Assembly (NCBI GenBank): GCA_022605405.1
Contig: JABYQQ010000017.1
Location: 744,001 to 808,000 of the forward strand
Length of the DNA stretch: 64,000 bases
Direction of reading: 5' to 3'
Source of the DNA: Earliella scabrosa
Lineage: Eukaryota; Basidiomycota; Agaricomycetes; Polyporales; Polyporaceae
A program made the position numbers and the translations under genes. Below, piece after piece: positions 33,227-44,700 of this stretch (its first letter is position 1; the number at the start of each line of letters is the position of its first letter). The notes under the pieces are model-generated. The model did not search any database. It saw nothing but the letters and a program-made list of their open reading frames with translations, and was not told the origin of the DNA.

Positions 33227-36200
33227 TTACCGCCTCGCATATGCTGCTGCTCCCATCCGACCTTCTTGGATTGCGATCTGCGCATGAGCCGTCCACTCGG
33301 CAACTTGTCGCGCAAAGTACATGAGCGTGCGGAACATCTCTTCGCGAGTGAGATGCTCCTCTTCCTCCCAGCGAGCCTTCGCAGCGCGGCACTGAAACCA
33401 GTGTGGGCGCGAGTCTATGGTACCCACCGATCAGTCAGGATTCACAGTTCATCAGACGGCTCGGACCCACGTTTGATCATGAACTCCTTCACACCCGAGG
33501 CCATGTTCTGCTTCCTCAGAATGGAGAGATCCGCCCATAACCAGCTACGAGTCTCCCGACTTTCACCCCTGCGCCGACTCTCTGAGATTGCCCTACAGTC
33601 CGAGTCTGTCAGCTCGCGGAACGTAGGATTGTCGGGCTTCAACCCCAAGACGAGCAGGATATCTCGCAGTCGCTGGTACTCTTCTCGCGCCTTGTCGGCC
33701 GCTGCTTGATGCGTTTCATCCATCTCGCGAATGCGTTTCCCGTGTGCCTGACCCGCGCCTTGGTCCTCAAGGTTTTGTAGACTGTATCGAGCGGTGATCT
33801 GGAGGCGAACCTCGTTGAGAGTGTCTCGCGCTTGGCCCTCGCGCAGCTTCCGCTCTATGGCTACAGGGGATGCCATCGCAGGGTGCCGCCGGATGAGACT
33901 GTGGTAAAGCGAAGGTAAGTAAATCTCGACCGCCTGGACTTCCGCGATCAGTGAAGACAGGAACGCGTCTCGGAGAACAGGACGTCGCCTCGAAGTGCGA
34001 GTAGGAATTTGGTGGGAGAGATCGTCCGCTGCATCGCGCCAAGGCAGCGCCGATGGGACGACGGCTGGAATGGTACAGAGGGGTGGGGGCCACGTTAGAG
34101 GTAGATAGAGAGTGGAATCGACGGCGGGTGGGTTGGATGAGGTAGGTGCCACGGCGCCGACGAGGTTTGACTCTTCAGTGTTAGCGTGCTGCCCAGTAGA
34201 CATGCTCTCGTTGACGGAGGTCTCAGGAGAAGGCTGAGGGGGAGCAGCGACATCATAGGATGAGAGTGTAAGGTGCGCGTATGGCGCAGGCGCTTGTTGG
34301 GTGGCGGCTACAGAAGTGTGCTCAGCGGCAGCGCGGCTTCTCGAGTCGTCGATCGTTGGACCTCCCGTAGCGTCATGGTTGCTAATTCGGCTTGCGTCGG
34401 AAGGGCCGGTCGAAACTTGGGGTCCATCGAGACTGAGCTCGTTCATACCTGGCATTGCGACGGCCGGCTGCACTTCCCTGTCCTCTACTGCCTGTGTGAT
34501 GTCCCCAGGGCCCGTCTGACGGCGACCGATCTCCGCAGCTACGGCGTTGTAAGCCTGCGACACAAGAGGGTTGACGTATCGGCTATATATGTCTTCGCAC
34601 GTCTCGGCTTTGGCCACAAAAGCAGAAACCTTGGCGGCTATGGCGGAGCATTGACGCGCCTTAGTGCTATCAGTGCTGTAAATCTTGTCAAGCAGCTCAT
34701 TTCTACGGCACGAGTTGTGAAATCAGTGAGTTGAGAAGGAAAGCTTTGCAACGCACTTCTCAGTCTCGAGGTCCACCATGCCCTCAATGGCGGCAACGAG
34801 CTCAACGCTCCAACCCTCTCCTGGCAGCCCGGCATCTGCTCGCTTGAGGCTTCGACTGGTTGCCGCCTTGGACATCGCTAGTGGAGACGTCAGTAGCATG
34901 TTCCTACAGCCAATCGCGACCCACTCACCATCCTGCGGCGCCACAAACGGATTGTCTAGAGTCTTGTGGTTGCGAATATCAACCACCTTGGCTAGCCACT
35001 CGGCCTCTTCTTGCTTCCACTGCTCAAGGATCTCGGCGGGAATCGACATCTCCACCTGATCTAGATAGTCTTTCGCTTGTGCGAGGTACTTCACAGCCTC
35101 CTCGTGTTTGTCGACGAGCGTTTGGGCTGAATCGCAAGCCTACAATTCAGCATTGCGATTGCGTGAACGCTGGCTGTATAACTCACCCATTGCGTGAACG
35201 TTGCGAACGTTGAGATCGGAGATTATGTCGTTGATGAAGTCATGACGTCCACCAGATAGCATTTCCTTGGCGCGCAACGCTGCTGGATTCGTCTGACCCC
35301 ACTTACGCTCGTTGGTCTCACCATCGTATTTCGCGCTTCCAGGCAGGCAGTTCGGCGACTGGAACGACTGACATTGCTCGCGGTGAGCATATTGATGGAA
35401 AGCAGGTATGGCCCCGTGGATAGTAGGCAGCTTAACCGTCTTGATGGACTCCAGCGCAGGCACGATCTTTGCCATTTCCTTCAACCGCAACGGGAGTCGC
35501 ACCATGTACTGGCAACTGACGTCATAGTACTGCTTCCACAACGTCAACTCGACATACGGCTGTGTCCCTGAAACAACAGCGAAGTCCACGAGGTGGGCTC
35601 TAACCGGATCATGGGTGAGTTATATCACCGAAGCCATTGCATTGAAGACTTACTTCTCATTGCTGATCAAGTCAATGATAGACTGCGGCAGAAACAACTC
35701 GTGCCGGCAAGAGAGGGCCAAAATGCCGCTTACTGGGTGCGTGTAACCACCGGGGCCAATCGCGCCAAATTTGTTGCAAGTGGATTCCTTGGGTTACATA
35801 GTGAGAACCGAGTTACCGTCAACGTGCACGAATCAGGTGATTACCTCTGCTGGAACGTCCCCCATGAGGTCGACATACTTGCGGTAGTCATCCTCATTAG
35901 CGAAATACGCGGCGTTCTTGGTGAAGGGGAAGTCGTTGGGATCGGTGGGCTTCTTGCGCTGATGCTGGTGGTAGTTACCGTCGATCGCATAGAACAAGGC
36001 GTCGAGGTAGCTGGTACTCATGTTGAGCGGTGCTGGGACGGAGCTGACTCGGATGATCAATCATACTACTCACGCAAACTTGGGGTCGCGGCTTTGCCAC
36101 CCAGATCGCATATTGATGCCAGGCTGAGGACATGCGGGACACAAGACGGCTAGACTTCGCGCTGGCATCTTGGCAGATGGCCTACGACCGGCCCTCTTGC

Positions 36201-37514
36201 AGGCACGGAGGAACGCGTACTCTCGCATGGATGCCATGAATTCGCGATAGCGATCCTGTCACTGACGTTAGTCAGAAGTAAGTACAGAAGTGGGATGCTA
36301 CCTACCGGCACCGTCGAAGGGCGCACATTGTCCGCCGTGCGGGTCAGGTAGGTGTAGAAGTCTTGCGCAGTGACGTTCGCTTGCAGGGATAGCAAATGAT
36401 AGCTGTTCATCAGATTCAACGAGAAAGCCGTGCGGGGTGTGGTCCAGGATGCCGGATAGAGCCCAAGGCGAAGGAGCTGGATGGGCTCGGGCGTTCGCAG
36501 AGTTGTGTCTGAGCTCGACGCCGGCCGCGGTTGGCATGGGGGAAGAGAGGTGTCGTGACGATGTGAGGATGTTGGGGAGGACTCGGGTTGTTGTAAGCAT
36601 TCACATAGGCTCACGGGGTAGTGGCCCACGCCGTGTTCGTGAACTATCACCATCATCCGGGGTCTACGAGAAATGAGAGGGCATGGCCGCCCACCATGTC
36701 CAGCGTACAGCCGCATGCCCAGCTCCGATGTGCTAGCTCTTTGCCAAAACAGTTGGCGTTGATCCCATCGGAGTAGTCGGTGGAAGGGCGAGAACTTGTG
36801 GACGGTGAGAATACATCGAGAGCACAGATCTGGTTGGGAGTAGCAGTCTCGACAGCGATAGCGCGCCTGCTCGACCCCGGCATCTCTAGCCGGAATCCCA
36901 AGCTGCGTATCGCAGAACGCGCATACATCCTGACTGGATGGCGGGCGCTCATGCTCTAGCAGTTCTTCTAGGGCCTGCTGCGCATGATGCGCCAGAAAGG
37001 TCGCGTTCCGAACACTGGGGGGCTGCACATATCGATGTCGGCACATTCACATGTCCAGATAGGATGATCTACTCACTATGGTGTTGTTGACGTACGGTTT
37101 ATTGGAATCCTTGCTGGGGGTTGCAGAGGTAGAGCGCGCAGAGGTTCGTCCTGCTGCTGTTTCCGAGCTCGATTGCGGACGGCTGACGGGCGCCCGCACA
37201 AAGGACTCCGACGAAATCTCGCCGCTTCCTTCAAGGTTCGGCTCAGTCAGTTGCATGCATTCGCGTGCCGATAGGTGTGGATCATCTCGGGGTCTCCCTT
37301 CTGCGATGTCAGAAGGCAACATCACATGAGAGTCTGAGTGTTGTCGCATGGAATCTCGCTGTGTCTGACGAGCGAATGTGGTTGCAGGCGGAGGTCGCGG
37401 TCGATGCGGTATAGCCTCCCCCCAGGGTCGTTTCTGTCCCGCTGCGGCCATAACCGCATCTGCGGATATGTTGCCCGGCGCCAGGCGTCGATTACGGCCG
37501 GCGCGAGAGCTCAT
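33227..37514 (-). CDS. KDZ transposase with CxC2-type zinc region, apparently intact
   Basis: The DDE-type transposase of a Kyakuja-Dileera-Zisupton DNA transposon. Ten exons: 37514-37077, 37022-36306, 36255-36074, 36016-35845, 35787-35654, 35599-35187, 35126-34929, 34877-34757, 34702-33471 and 33414-33227, with introns of 50-60 nt, all in phase, giving 1264 residues. The start ATG has a strong context (gccaccATGa). The N-terminal cysteine cluster is C180-x2-C183, C203-x2-C206, C213-x2-C216, H221. A LYPASWTTPRTAF motif follows, then CPACPQPG (424-431). Catalytic-core motifs are FYAIDGN (D458), LSCRHE (C530-H532), YYDVSCQY (D574) and DGETNERKWG (E642/E645), then GGRHDFINDIISDLNVR. The C-terminal helical region includes AIERKLREGQARDTLNEVRL. 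No stop, frameshift or missing key residue is seen, so the gene looks young or selected. Terminal inverted repeats were not identified. Confidence 0.9.
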
Positions 37515-38958
37515 GGTGGCATAGAGAAGAGCAGCTTTGCAGAAGAATTGGAATGCGTACCTCGTCGACGTTGGACCTTTACTTGGCTGCCCGTCGCGGT
37601 CCACGTGAGCCGTTGTCTTGCATAGGTGTGATCTGGACTGCCGGTGATGGTGGCCGCACCATCGGTTTCTACTTTTGGTGCTCATCACAGTCACGCTCAT
37701 GTAGTGTGTTAACTCAATGCTGCCATTCCGCCTAGTTAGTCCCACCAGAGAACTACGCGTGTGTGGAGAGAGAGTACTGACAAATTGCTCTGCGGCACCC
37801 AACCATGGAAGAACAGCAACATAGGGCGACATGCGTGGGAATGCGATGTTGTGCGTTCGGTCGCCTTCCCACGCCACCTGAGATCGTTCGACTCAGGTCC
37901 GACTCCCGTGGCTGACCATGAAAAGATGATAGTCGACTCCCTTCGCTATCTTCCTCGTTCGCCTCATTCGTCTTCCTCGAGCACCTTCATATGCAATACT
38001 CAAGTATCCTTCTCGACGAAGCACCATCAGCTCACTAAGTCTCACTTCAACAGGGCGGGGGAGGTTCCCAGACTTGAACGCCGCACTCGTCCCTCAGGCT
38101 GCGAGACTTACAAAGGCCGGCGTTGGGAGTATGGTAAGACTTACTCAGCAATCTGATCTAGTAGCTCACGCGCTCACATAGTCTCGGAACCCGAAGACGC
38201 CTATCCTCGACAGAAGCCACGGTCTTTCACGGTGCGTATTCTATCCGTCGAGCATTGGGTTGTATGTACTCCATGGGCTTCGGCCTTCCACGTCGTTGAG
38301 TATGCTGCCTTTACCTCCGATACCCTCACGTCGCGTCGCAATCTGAGCATTAGCATCGGCGCGCTATGATGCTCGTAGCGATCATTGATGACCGGTTCAA
38401 TGGTAGGTGGATCCGGAGATACATATCTAGCGTGATTTCGCGCGGATCAATGCTTATACTTACGGATATGTGATCCTGTTCATCGGAGTTCCAGGGGAGA
38501 CCTGCCAAGTAGAACAATCGGCGCCCAGCTCATCCTGCCAAGGTGGGCATCAGGTGGGCATGCTCGCCTTCCATCCCCCCAGATTCCCCCTCAGCAGGCA
38601 TCAGTGCTCACTCCTGGTATCCTTCCTCCCTATCCCAACTTCGTCACGACTAGTTTCGACTCGGAGAATACACCGGTTTAGGCGGAAAGCGATTGTCTCC
38701 TCCCCTTGCCGTGCATTCTCCTAAAGTGCTTGGAATACCTGAGCACTATCCCTTCCCTCCTCAATACTCGCGTTCTCCCCCAATCTGCCTAGAGTGTCAC
38801 ATCCCCTTTCAACGATATTTCTTCTTTCCTACCCGCTATCCAACTCGCCGATGTAAGTTGATCGTCCTGTGAAGATGGGGATCCACAATTGAGACGCTAG
38901 CAGGAGCCCCTCGTCCACGCACACCCACACACCCCCTAATACACTCTGTCATGTAAAT
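37515..38958. other. Divergent intergenic region between the transposase and gene M
   Basis: 1.44 kb. The right end (about 38680-38850) is pyrimidine-rich, as is common in fungal promoters just before start codons. A plus-strand frame at 37761-38156 is open for 131 codons but has no family signature. No inverted repeats pairing with the other side of the transposase were found by eye. Confidence 0.4.
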
Positions 38959-41294
38959 ATGCCACCTCAGGCGCTCTCGAGCTCACGCCCCCCCTTGCCC
39001 TTGCAATCGTATGCACGCGCGCGCTCCCAATCGAGTTCTTTCATGTCTGCCAAGCACTCGTTCCTGCCTACCTCCGGACGGTCGTTGAGCCCTACACGGC
39101 GACAGGTCTCTGACTTCATTCTCAGCGTGAACCAGTCTCCTCCTCGTAAGCTCCCCTCAATACCATTCCCGTGATGCCGTACATTCTCAATGGCATTGCA
39201 GCACCTCCTGTAACAGCCGCTGGCGATGCAAGGGTGGCAGCCGCTCTTAATATCCAGGGTCTGATCATCACTACACCTAATCAAGACTGGATCCCGGAGT
39301 GCGATATCGAGCCATCTATTATCCAGACGTTTACTGATGGAACGTGGGGCGTTCACGAGTATTCACGCTGGCCTCAACTTGCTATTCCGAATATGTGGCA
39401 CGTTGCCTGTATTCCGACGCGGCGCAGCAACTCGGACGTACCAGAGATACTATGGACGCGACTGCAACCAGGTGCCGATTGGATTGAAGATCCAGCCAGT
39501 GGGATTCCGGGCGTCGGCATGATATCACCGAACGTTTGTGAGGCCTTACGCAAGGCGGCGACCCTCGTGGCCACCCGCGCGCGCGCAATCACCACTAGGG
39601 TCAACGAGCGCCGTGCCGCCTTCGTGCATGAGCTCTGTCTCGTGCTTTGGCAATGTGTAGAGAGAATGCGTCGTGTCCCCTCACGACCGGCCACGGCTAT
39701 CTCGGTAGCGGTACATGTCCAAAGAATGTGCCTGGAGCTGTTGGGTCTCGAGACGTATCTGCTAGTCGCCCTGCCCCGGTTGGAATCAGGAGAAGATTTC
39801 CGAGAGGAAATCCTGCCTGTACTGGGCGCGATCGTGCGGGATGTTGATACCGCCGAGAAATTGGCCCGCGCAGGTATTCCGACTTGGTACGTGCAGCCGT
39901 ACCGGCCCAGCATCAAAGTGTGGCGCGTCGCGGCACGCACGCAGCTCACTGGCACCGGAGGGGAGGATCTCCGTTCAACCCCCATGACCATGGCGCAAAT
40001 AGCAAATCCAACGGGGAACTGGTTAAGCTCCATGGTCTTCGCCCTGAGCAGACAGCTCTGCAACACGCCGTATCCCACTCTGCACCCTGCCACCAATGAC
40101 ATCGTCCCTGTCAAGCGCTCTCGTGCAGAGCTTATCAGCAACTCTATTCGTCTGCCTGTGTCGGGTAGGGTGGCATGCGATGACACGAGCTCGGGTCGCA
40201 CTCTCAAGATTTCGGGATTATCGGTGTCACGCGGCGGACGCGATCGCAAGGTCATCACAACCGACTCAAATCCGACAGTTGACCCCCATGGGCCCTGGAG
40301 TCATCCTTCCCGGCAATACGCGCCATCTCCTTTCTGCGACTCTCCGCACGCGTGGGCACGGGCTTTGCAAGCTCAGGGCCGCCTAGACTCCCCTCCATCC
40401 TCGGCTGTTTGGTTTTACCCTCCACCTTTCCTTCTTGATACTTGCTCGCATCGCGCGCCCTTGCCCGTTGACGTCCCCAATCCATCCGCTGCTCGAGAGG
40501 ACGAGAAAGTTTCGCGATATGTTCACAACTTGCTCCGCATCCGCGAATACTGTCGAATCCGGCTGTTGGATCCAACGATATGCGGGCGCCCCTTGTCCAT
40601 CGCGGAGTGGCGGGCCGCGCTGTGGGGTGACTACGATCACAAACCAGTCCCGCTCCTGCGAGGCACAGACGGCGCGCGTCGCCGGGCCAAGCGAAAGCAT
40701 GAAGAAAAGTGCGCCATCGGGCAACTTTTCGGTGATGGCGCATGTTTGGAATCGTATTCGCAGGCTGCACTTCCACTCTTCGACGGCCAGGCCGTGTCGG
40801 CTCATTCAGCGGCTCATGATCGACGGACCCGCAGTCTGGTGGTATGGGAAGCGCACGAGATCAATTGGAGGTGCGAGCTCCTGGCGCTTGACCAAGCGAT
40901 GTTACCGCGCGATGGATGGCCAGTGGTTGACCGGTGGTCGCGCGAAGCGCAAGTCTCAGCTGTCTGGGGCCTTCCGACGGCCGTTATGAGTGTCATACCA
41001 CTCTTATCGTCAGAAACGGAGATGTTCTGCTGGCGGACTCCACCAGATCCTGCCTGGTCCTCGTCTGTTCCATATCTCCGTGCCTTCGTCGACATAATTG
41101 CAAGCTGGCCTGGTTGCCCGCCTTACCTCCGTCGCATGCGGGTGCAGCCAGGAGGTTGGAGTGCGGAAGAGTACGAGGTTGTTCAAAACACGGCCGCCGA
41201 GTTCTACACCGCGGCGTTCGTGCGGATGTATCGTCGTCTACCCATCGTGCCTGTCCAGTTTCCTCCAGATCTCCTTGAGTGTATGTGTAGCTGA
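38959..41294 (+). CDS. Large hypothetical protein (gene M)
   Basis: Function not recognised. Exon 1 is 38959-39145 (MPPQALSSSRPPLPLQSYAR), the intron 39146-39201 is 56 nt, and exon 2 is 39202-41294, giving 759 residues. The long uninterrupted last exon is unusual for this intron-rich neighbourhood. The N-terminal 60 residues are Ser/Pro/Arg-rich. Then comes an ordered domain (NQDWIPECDIEPSIIQTFTD, WGVHEYSRWPQLAIPNMWHV). A helical segment follows (HVQRMCLELLGLETYLLVAL), a basic patch (GARRRAKRKHEE), and a C-terminal domain ending FYTAAFVRMYRRLPIVPVQF. The protein has the look of a conserved Agaricomycete family without assigned function. It is divergent from the transposase and leads a co-directional series of genes. 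Codon use and GC resemble the neighbours. Confidence 0.75.
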
Positions 41295-41714
41295 CGCAAT
41301 GTCAATTTTTTCGGCTCAAGCTTCTTGCCAATACGGCAATGACTGCGCTCGTCTGACTGTCGTAGTGTGATGGGCTTGAGCCGTTCTTAGAACGCTCCTT
41401 CGATCGTGATCTCGCTTAGGTGGGTGCAGGAGTCTTTGATTTTCCTGGCCGTCGAAACCGGGCACAGAGGTAAAGTCATAGCGCTCGACTGGGCCGTCAG
41501 ACAGGAACAGGCTCAATCTACGCGAGCGCGACCAGGCGGGCGGGCGGGCGGGCGGGCGGGCGGGCGGATAGCGCTATTTAGTGCCCTCTCATGCCACCTT
41601 CACCGTGCCGCCGCTCAACCATCCCACCGTTTCCCTCTTGGGCTTCAACACTTGGCTTGTCCTCCCTTCCGCGACCCTCTCTGACTGGCTCGTCTAGTCT
41701 TCCTGCCTGACACC
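41295..41714. other. Intergenic region before gene N
   Basis: Contains the (CGGG)8 run described separately and, just after it, a TATA-like gcgctatttag at 41570-41580, about 140 bases before the start codon of gene N. Confidence 0.45.
41535..41567 (+). repeat. (CGGG)8 tetranucleotide run
   Basis: Eight consecutive cggg units within 33 bases, immediately upstream of a TATA-like sequence. The G-runs could form a G-quadruplex on the plus strand. Its position in the promoter of gene N hints at a regulatory effect, which is inference. Confidence 0.9.
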
Positions 41715-44700
41715 ATGTAAGCTTGCCGCACACATACACAGTCCCTCGATACTCATTGCTCGATGTGTAGGAAATATCCTGTCCGACACATCAGGTTCAT
41801 ATACCGCGACGACGCTATCTTCATCGACCTAGAAAAACTGTGGCTCGCTCGCCGTATCATCCGTCCCGACATTCGTACCTTGCTCCTTGGTCGAGGAGAG
41901 AAGATCAAACTGTCCGCGGGGGCTCTTTGGAAGGAGTACCTCGAGGAGTTTGGAGGCCCGTTGCCCCCGGAGGACCTCGAGGCCTTCAAGGCCCGTCGTC
42001 GGCGCGCGAAGCCTCATAGACGTCCGTTCCTGACCCGACGCCGAGCTGAAACTCCGGAGGAGGCTGCACAGCGATGCGCGCGTCGGTTGAAGGTAAGGCG
42101 TACTCACGGATGAGTATTCAAAGGTTGGTGCTCAGATGACTCTTGCAGGACATACGCGATTGGATAAAAACGCACTGGAAGCGCGTACTGGCGGTAGCCG
42201 ACAAAAACGCTGCCGCTATTCCACCTATACCCACCGCTCGCCGTCATCGACGCCTCGGCGCTCTTGACGTCTTCATGAAGAGCGACCTGAAGGAAGAGCT
42301 CGTCGAAACTCCTCGTCTTCCCAACGGCCAGGTTGACCTCGCAGAGAATCGTCGCCGGAGCGCGGTCGTATTCAAGACGCTGGACATCGGACAGAAGGCT
42401 GCCTTCCAGGCTGAGGCAGACGCGAGGAACGCCGAAGGAGTAGAAGGCGACCCAGTGGAGGACGAAGACTTTGAGGAGCAGTTGCGCGCCTTGTGAGTCC
42501 TATCCAGTTGTGAGGTGTCGCGCATCGCCTAACGTCGGATTCAGGAGGGTGCCGTCCATCCCGGAATGGGTCGATATCATGCTAGAGCACTTAGACGACA
42601 AGGTGTGGTGGCTGGCTGCACAGATCATGGCAGGTCCCAATGAAACGGGTCGAGTGGAGATCCTATCGTGAGTACACTGCCTGACTCAGATCGCTACGAA
42701 GACAGTAACTTACTGGGCGCGCAGCGCGGTCACGGCCTACGACAGTCAAGGCAATGACTTCTTCACTGCGTGGTGCATCCGCGCCGGGTGGACGATAGAG
42801 GAGTTCAACGTTTTTGCTGCCTCCTTTTTCTATGACGCACTGAAAAGTGAGTATAGATTGCTTGCCACCGGATGCTCTGCACTTGCTGACCTTCCCATTA
42901 AGACAAGCGTGGCGCCGGTGTGAGGTTCAAAACTCATGACTTCGATGAACGAGATGTTCTTGCCGAACAGCGGGAAAGCAGTTCGGGCGCCAATGATGAC
43001 AACCCTGGTGACACAGCCTCTTCGAGCGTCAGTGCACCGCCTCCGTTCGACGATCACACTCCGTCTCCATTGCCGGTTCAAACTTCCCACCAGTCCTCCT
43101 CTTCCTCCCCCTCGGACCCACTCCATCAACCCGAGCCTACCCCACTTCTTGTCCCTCCGAACGCTGTCGCCACATCGCCATTGCCGGCCTCCCATGACTG
43201 TCACGGCCACACTCCGCAGCCTCAGGACTTCGCGCCTCCGTCTTCGTGGAGTTCGGAGGGCGCGTCTACGCCGCGCTCTCGGATGTCGTCGGGCGAACAA
43301 GTTGTTGTGGAGCCTACGCACGCCGACCGTGGTGACAACACGGCCACATCCCCAACGGTTTCCCATGCAGATGGGTACGGACTTCCCCTGGCCGAGGAGA
43401 ACACGTCGTGGGAGCATATCTCGTCGTCCAACTCCGGGAACATCCTCGCGGACATGCCACCGACCAGTCCCCCACTTGCCGCTGTTGAGCTCGTTCCCTA
43501 CTCTTCCGCCGCGTCTGCGTACGACTTCCACGCGTTGAACGCCCCAGCCACTATCGTCCCTCACGATGGCAACGCCATTGATCAGCTCCCATCCCGCGCG
43601 GTACCCTTTATAGGCGGGATCTACCCGATGTGGCATGCGACGTCTGATGCAACTATCATGGAGCGGTCGCCTTCAGCGTCGTACCTCCAGGCAGAGAGCA
43701 ACACTTCGTGCCCGACCCCCGATAGCCCTCGGCCAACTTGTCCCAGCGAGTCATCGTTAGTCTCAGCTCGACCTGACCTCTTGCCCCGCCAAGACCTTGC
43801 TTGGCCAAACCAGTCGACGCTCGCCGCTTCTGGGTTCGACGTGATGCCCCCTCTTTGGTCTGCCCAATCAACGCTAGTTGAGACGCCAGCGGATCTCTTG
43901 TCCCACGAACAACCAGCTCCATTATGCGAGTCGTCGCTCGCCGCTGCTCGCCCGGACCTCCTTCTTCGTGGCCAATCAGCTCCCTTTCGTGAGTCATCGC
44001 TAGCTCCAGGACGACCTCACTTAATGCTGACCGTTCGGTCTCGCCATTCATCCCTCGCTACAGTGCCACCAGACCTCCTCGCGCGCGAGCAGTCCGCGCC
44101 TTCTCGCTCGTCTTCGGACGCCGTAGGGTCCTTTGGCGGGTCGTCGCTAGCTCCCGCGCGACCTGACCTCCTCCTGCGCGAAGCAGCAGCTCCACGTGGC
44201 GAGTCGTCGCTCGCTGCTGCTCGCCCCGACCTCCTTCCTCGCGCCCAATCAGCTCCATTTCGTGAGTGATCGCTAGCTCCAGGACCCCCTGACCTCCTAC
44301 TAACTGCTCGGTGCCGCAATTCATCCCTAGCTACGTTGCAACCGGACGTCCTCCCCCGCGAACAACCCGCCCTCGCACGCCAGTCTTCGGAGGCCGTAGG
44401 TCCCATGGGCGAGTCCTCGCTCGCAACAGTTCGCCTCGACGTCCTCCCGCGGGAAGCAGCTGCTCGTGGCGAGTCGTCGCTCGCTGCAGCGCGACCAGAT
44501 CTCCTTCCCCGTCCCGAGCAATCGGTCCAGAGCAGTGAGTCATCGCTAGCTCGACGCCTGCTGACCGCTCGGTCTCACGAATTGTCCCCCGCCACAGTGC
44601 CCCCGGACCTCCTCCCGCGCGAGCAACCCGCCCCTTCTCACTCGTCTTCGGACGCCGTGAGCTCCTTTGGCGGGACGTCGCTCGCTCCCGCGCGACCTGA

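Noticed and set aside
39374..40258. 294-codon frame antisense to gene M
   Set aside because: Shadow of a long uninterrupted exon.
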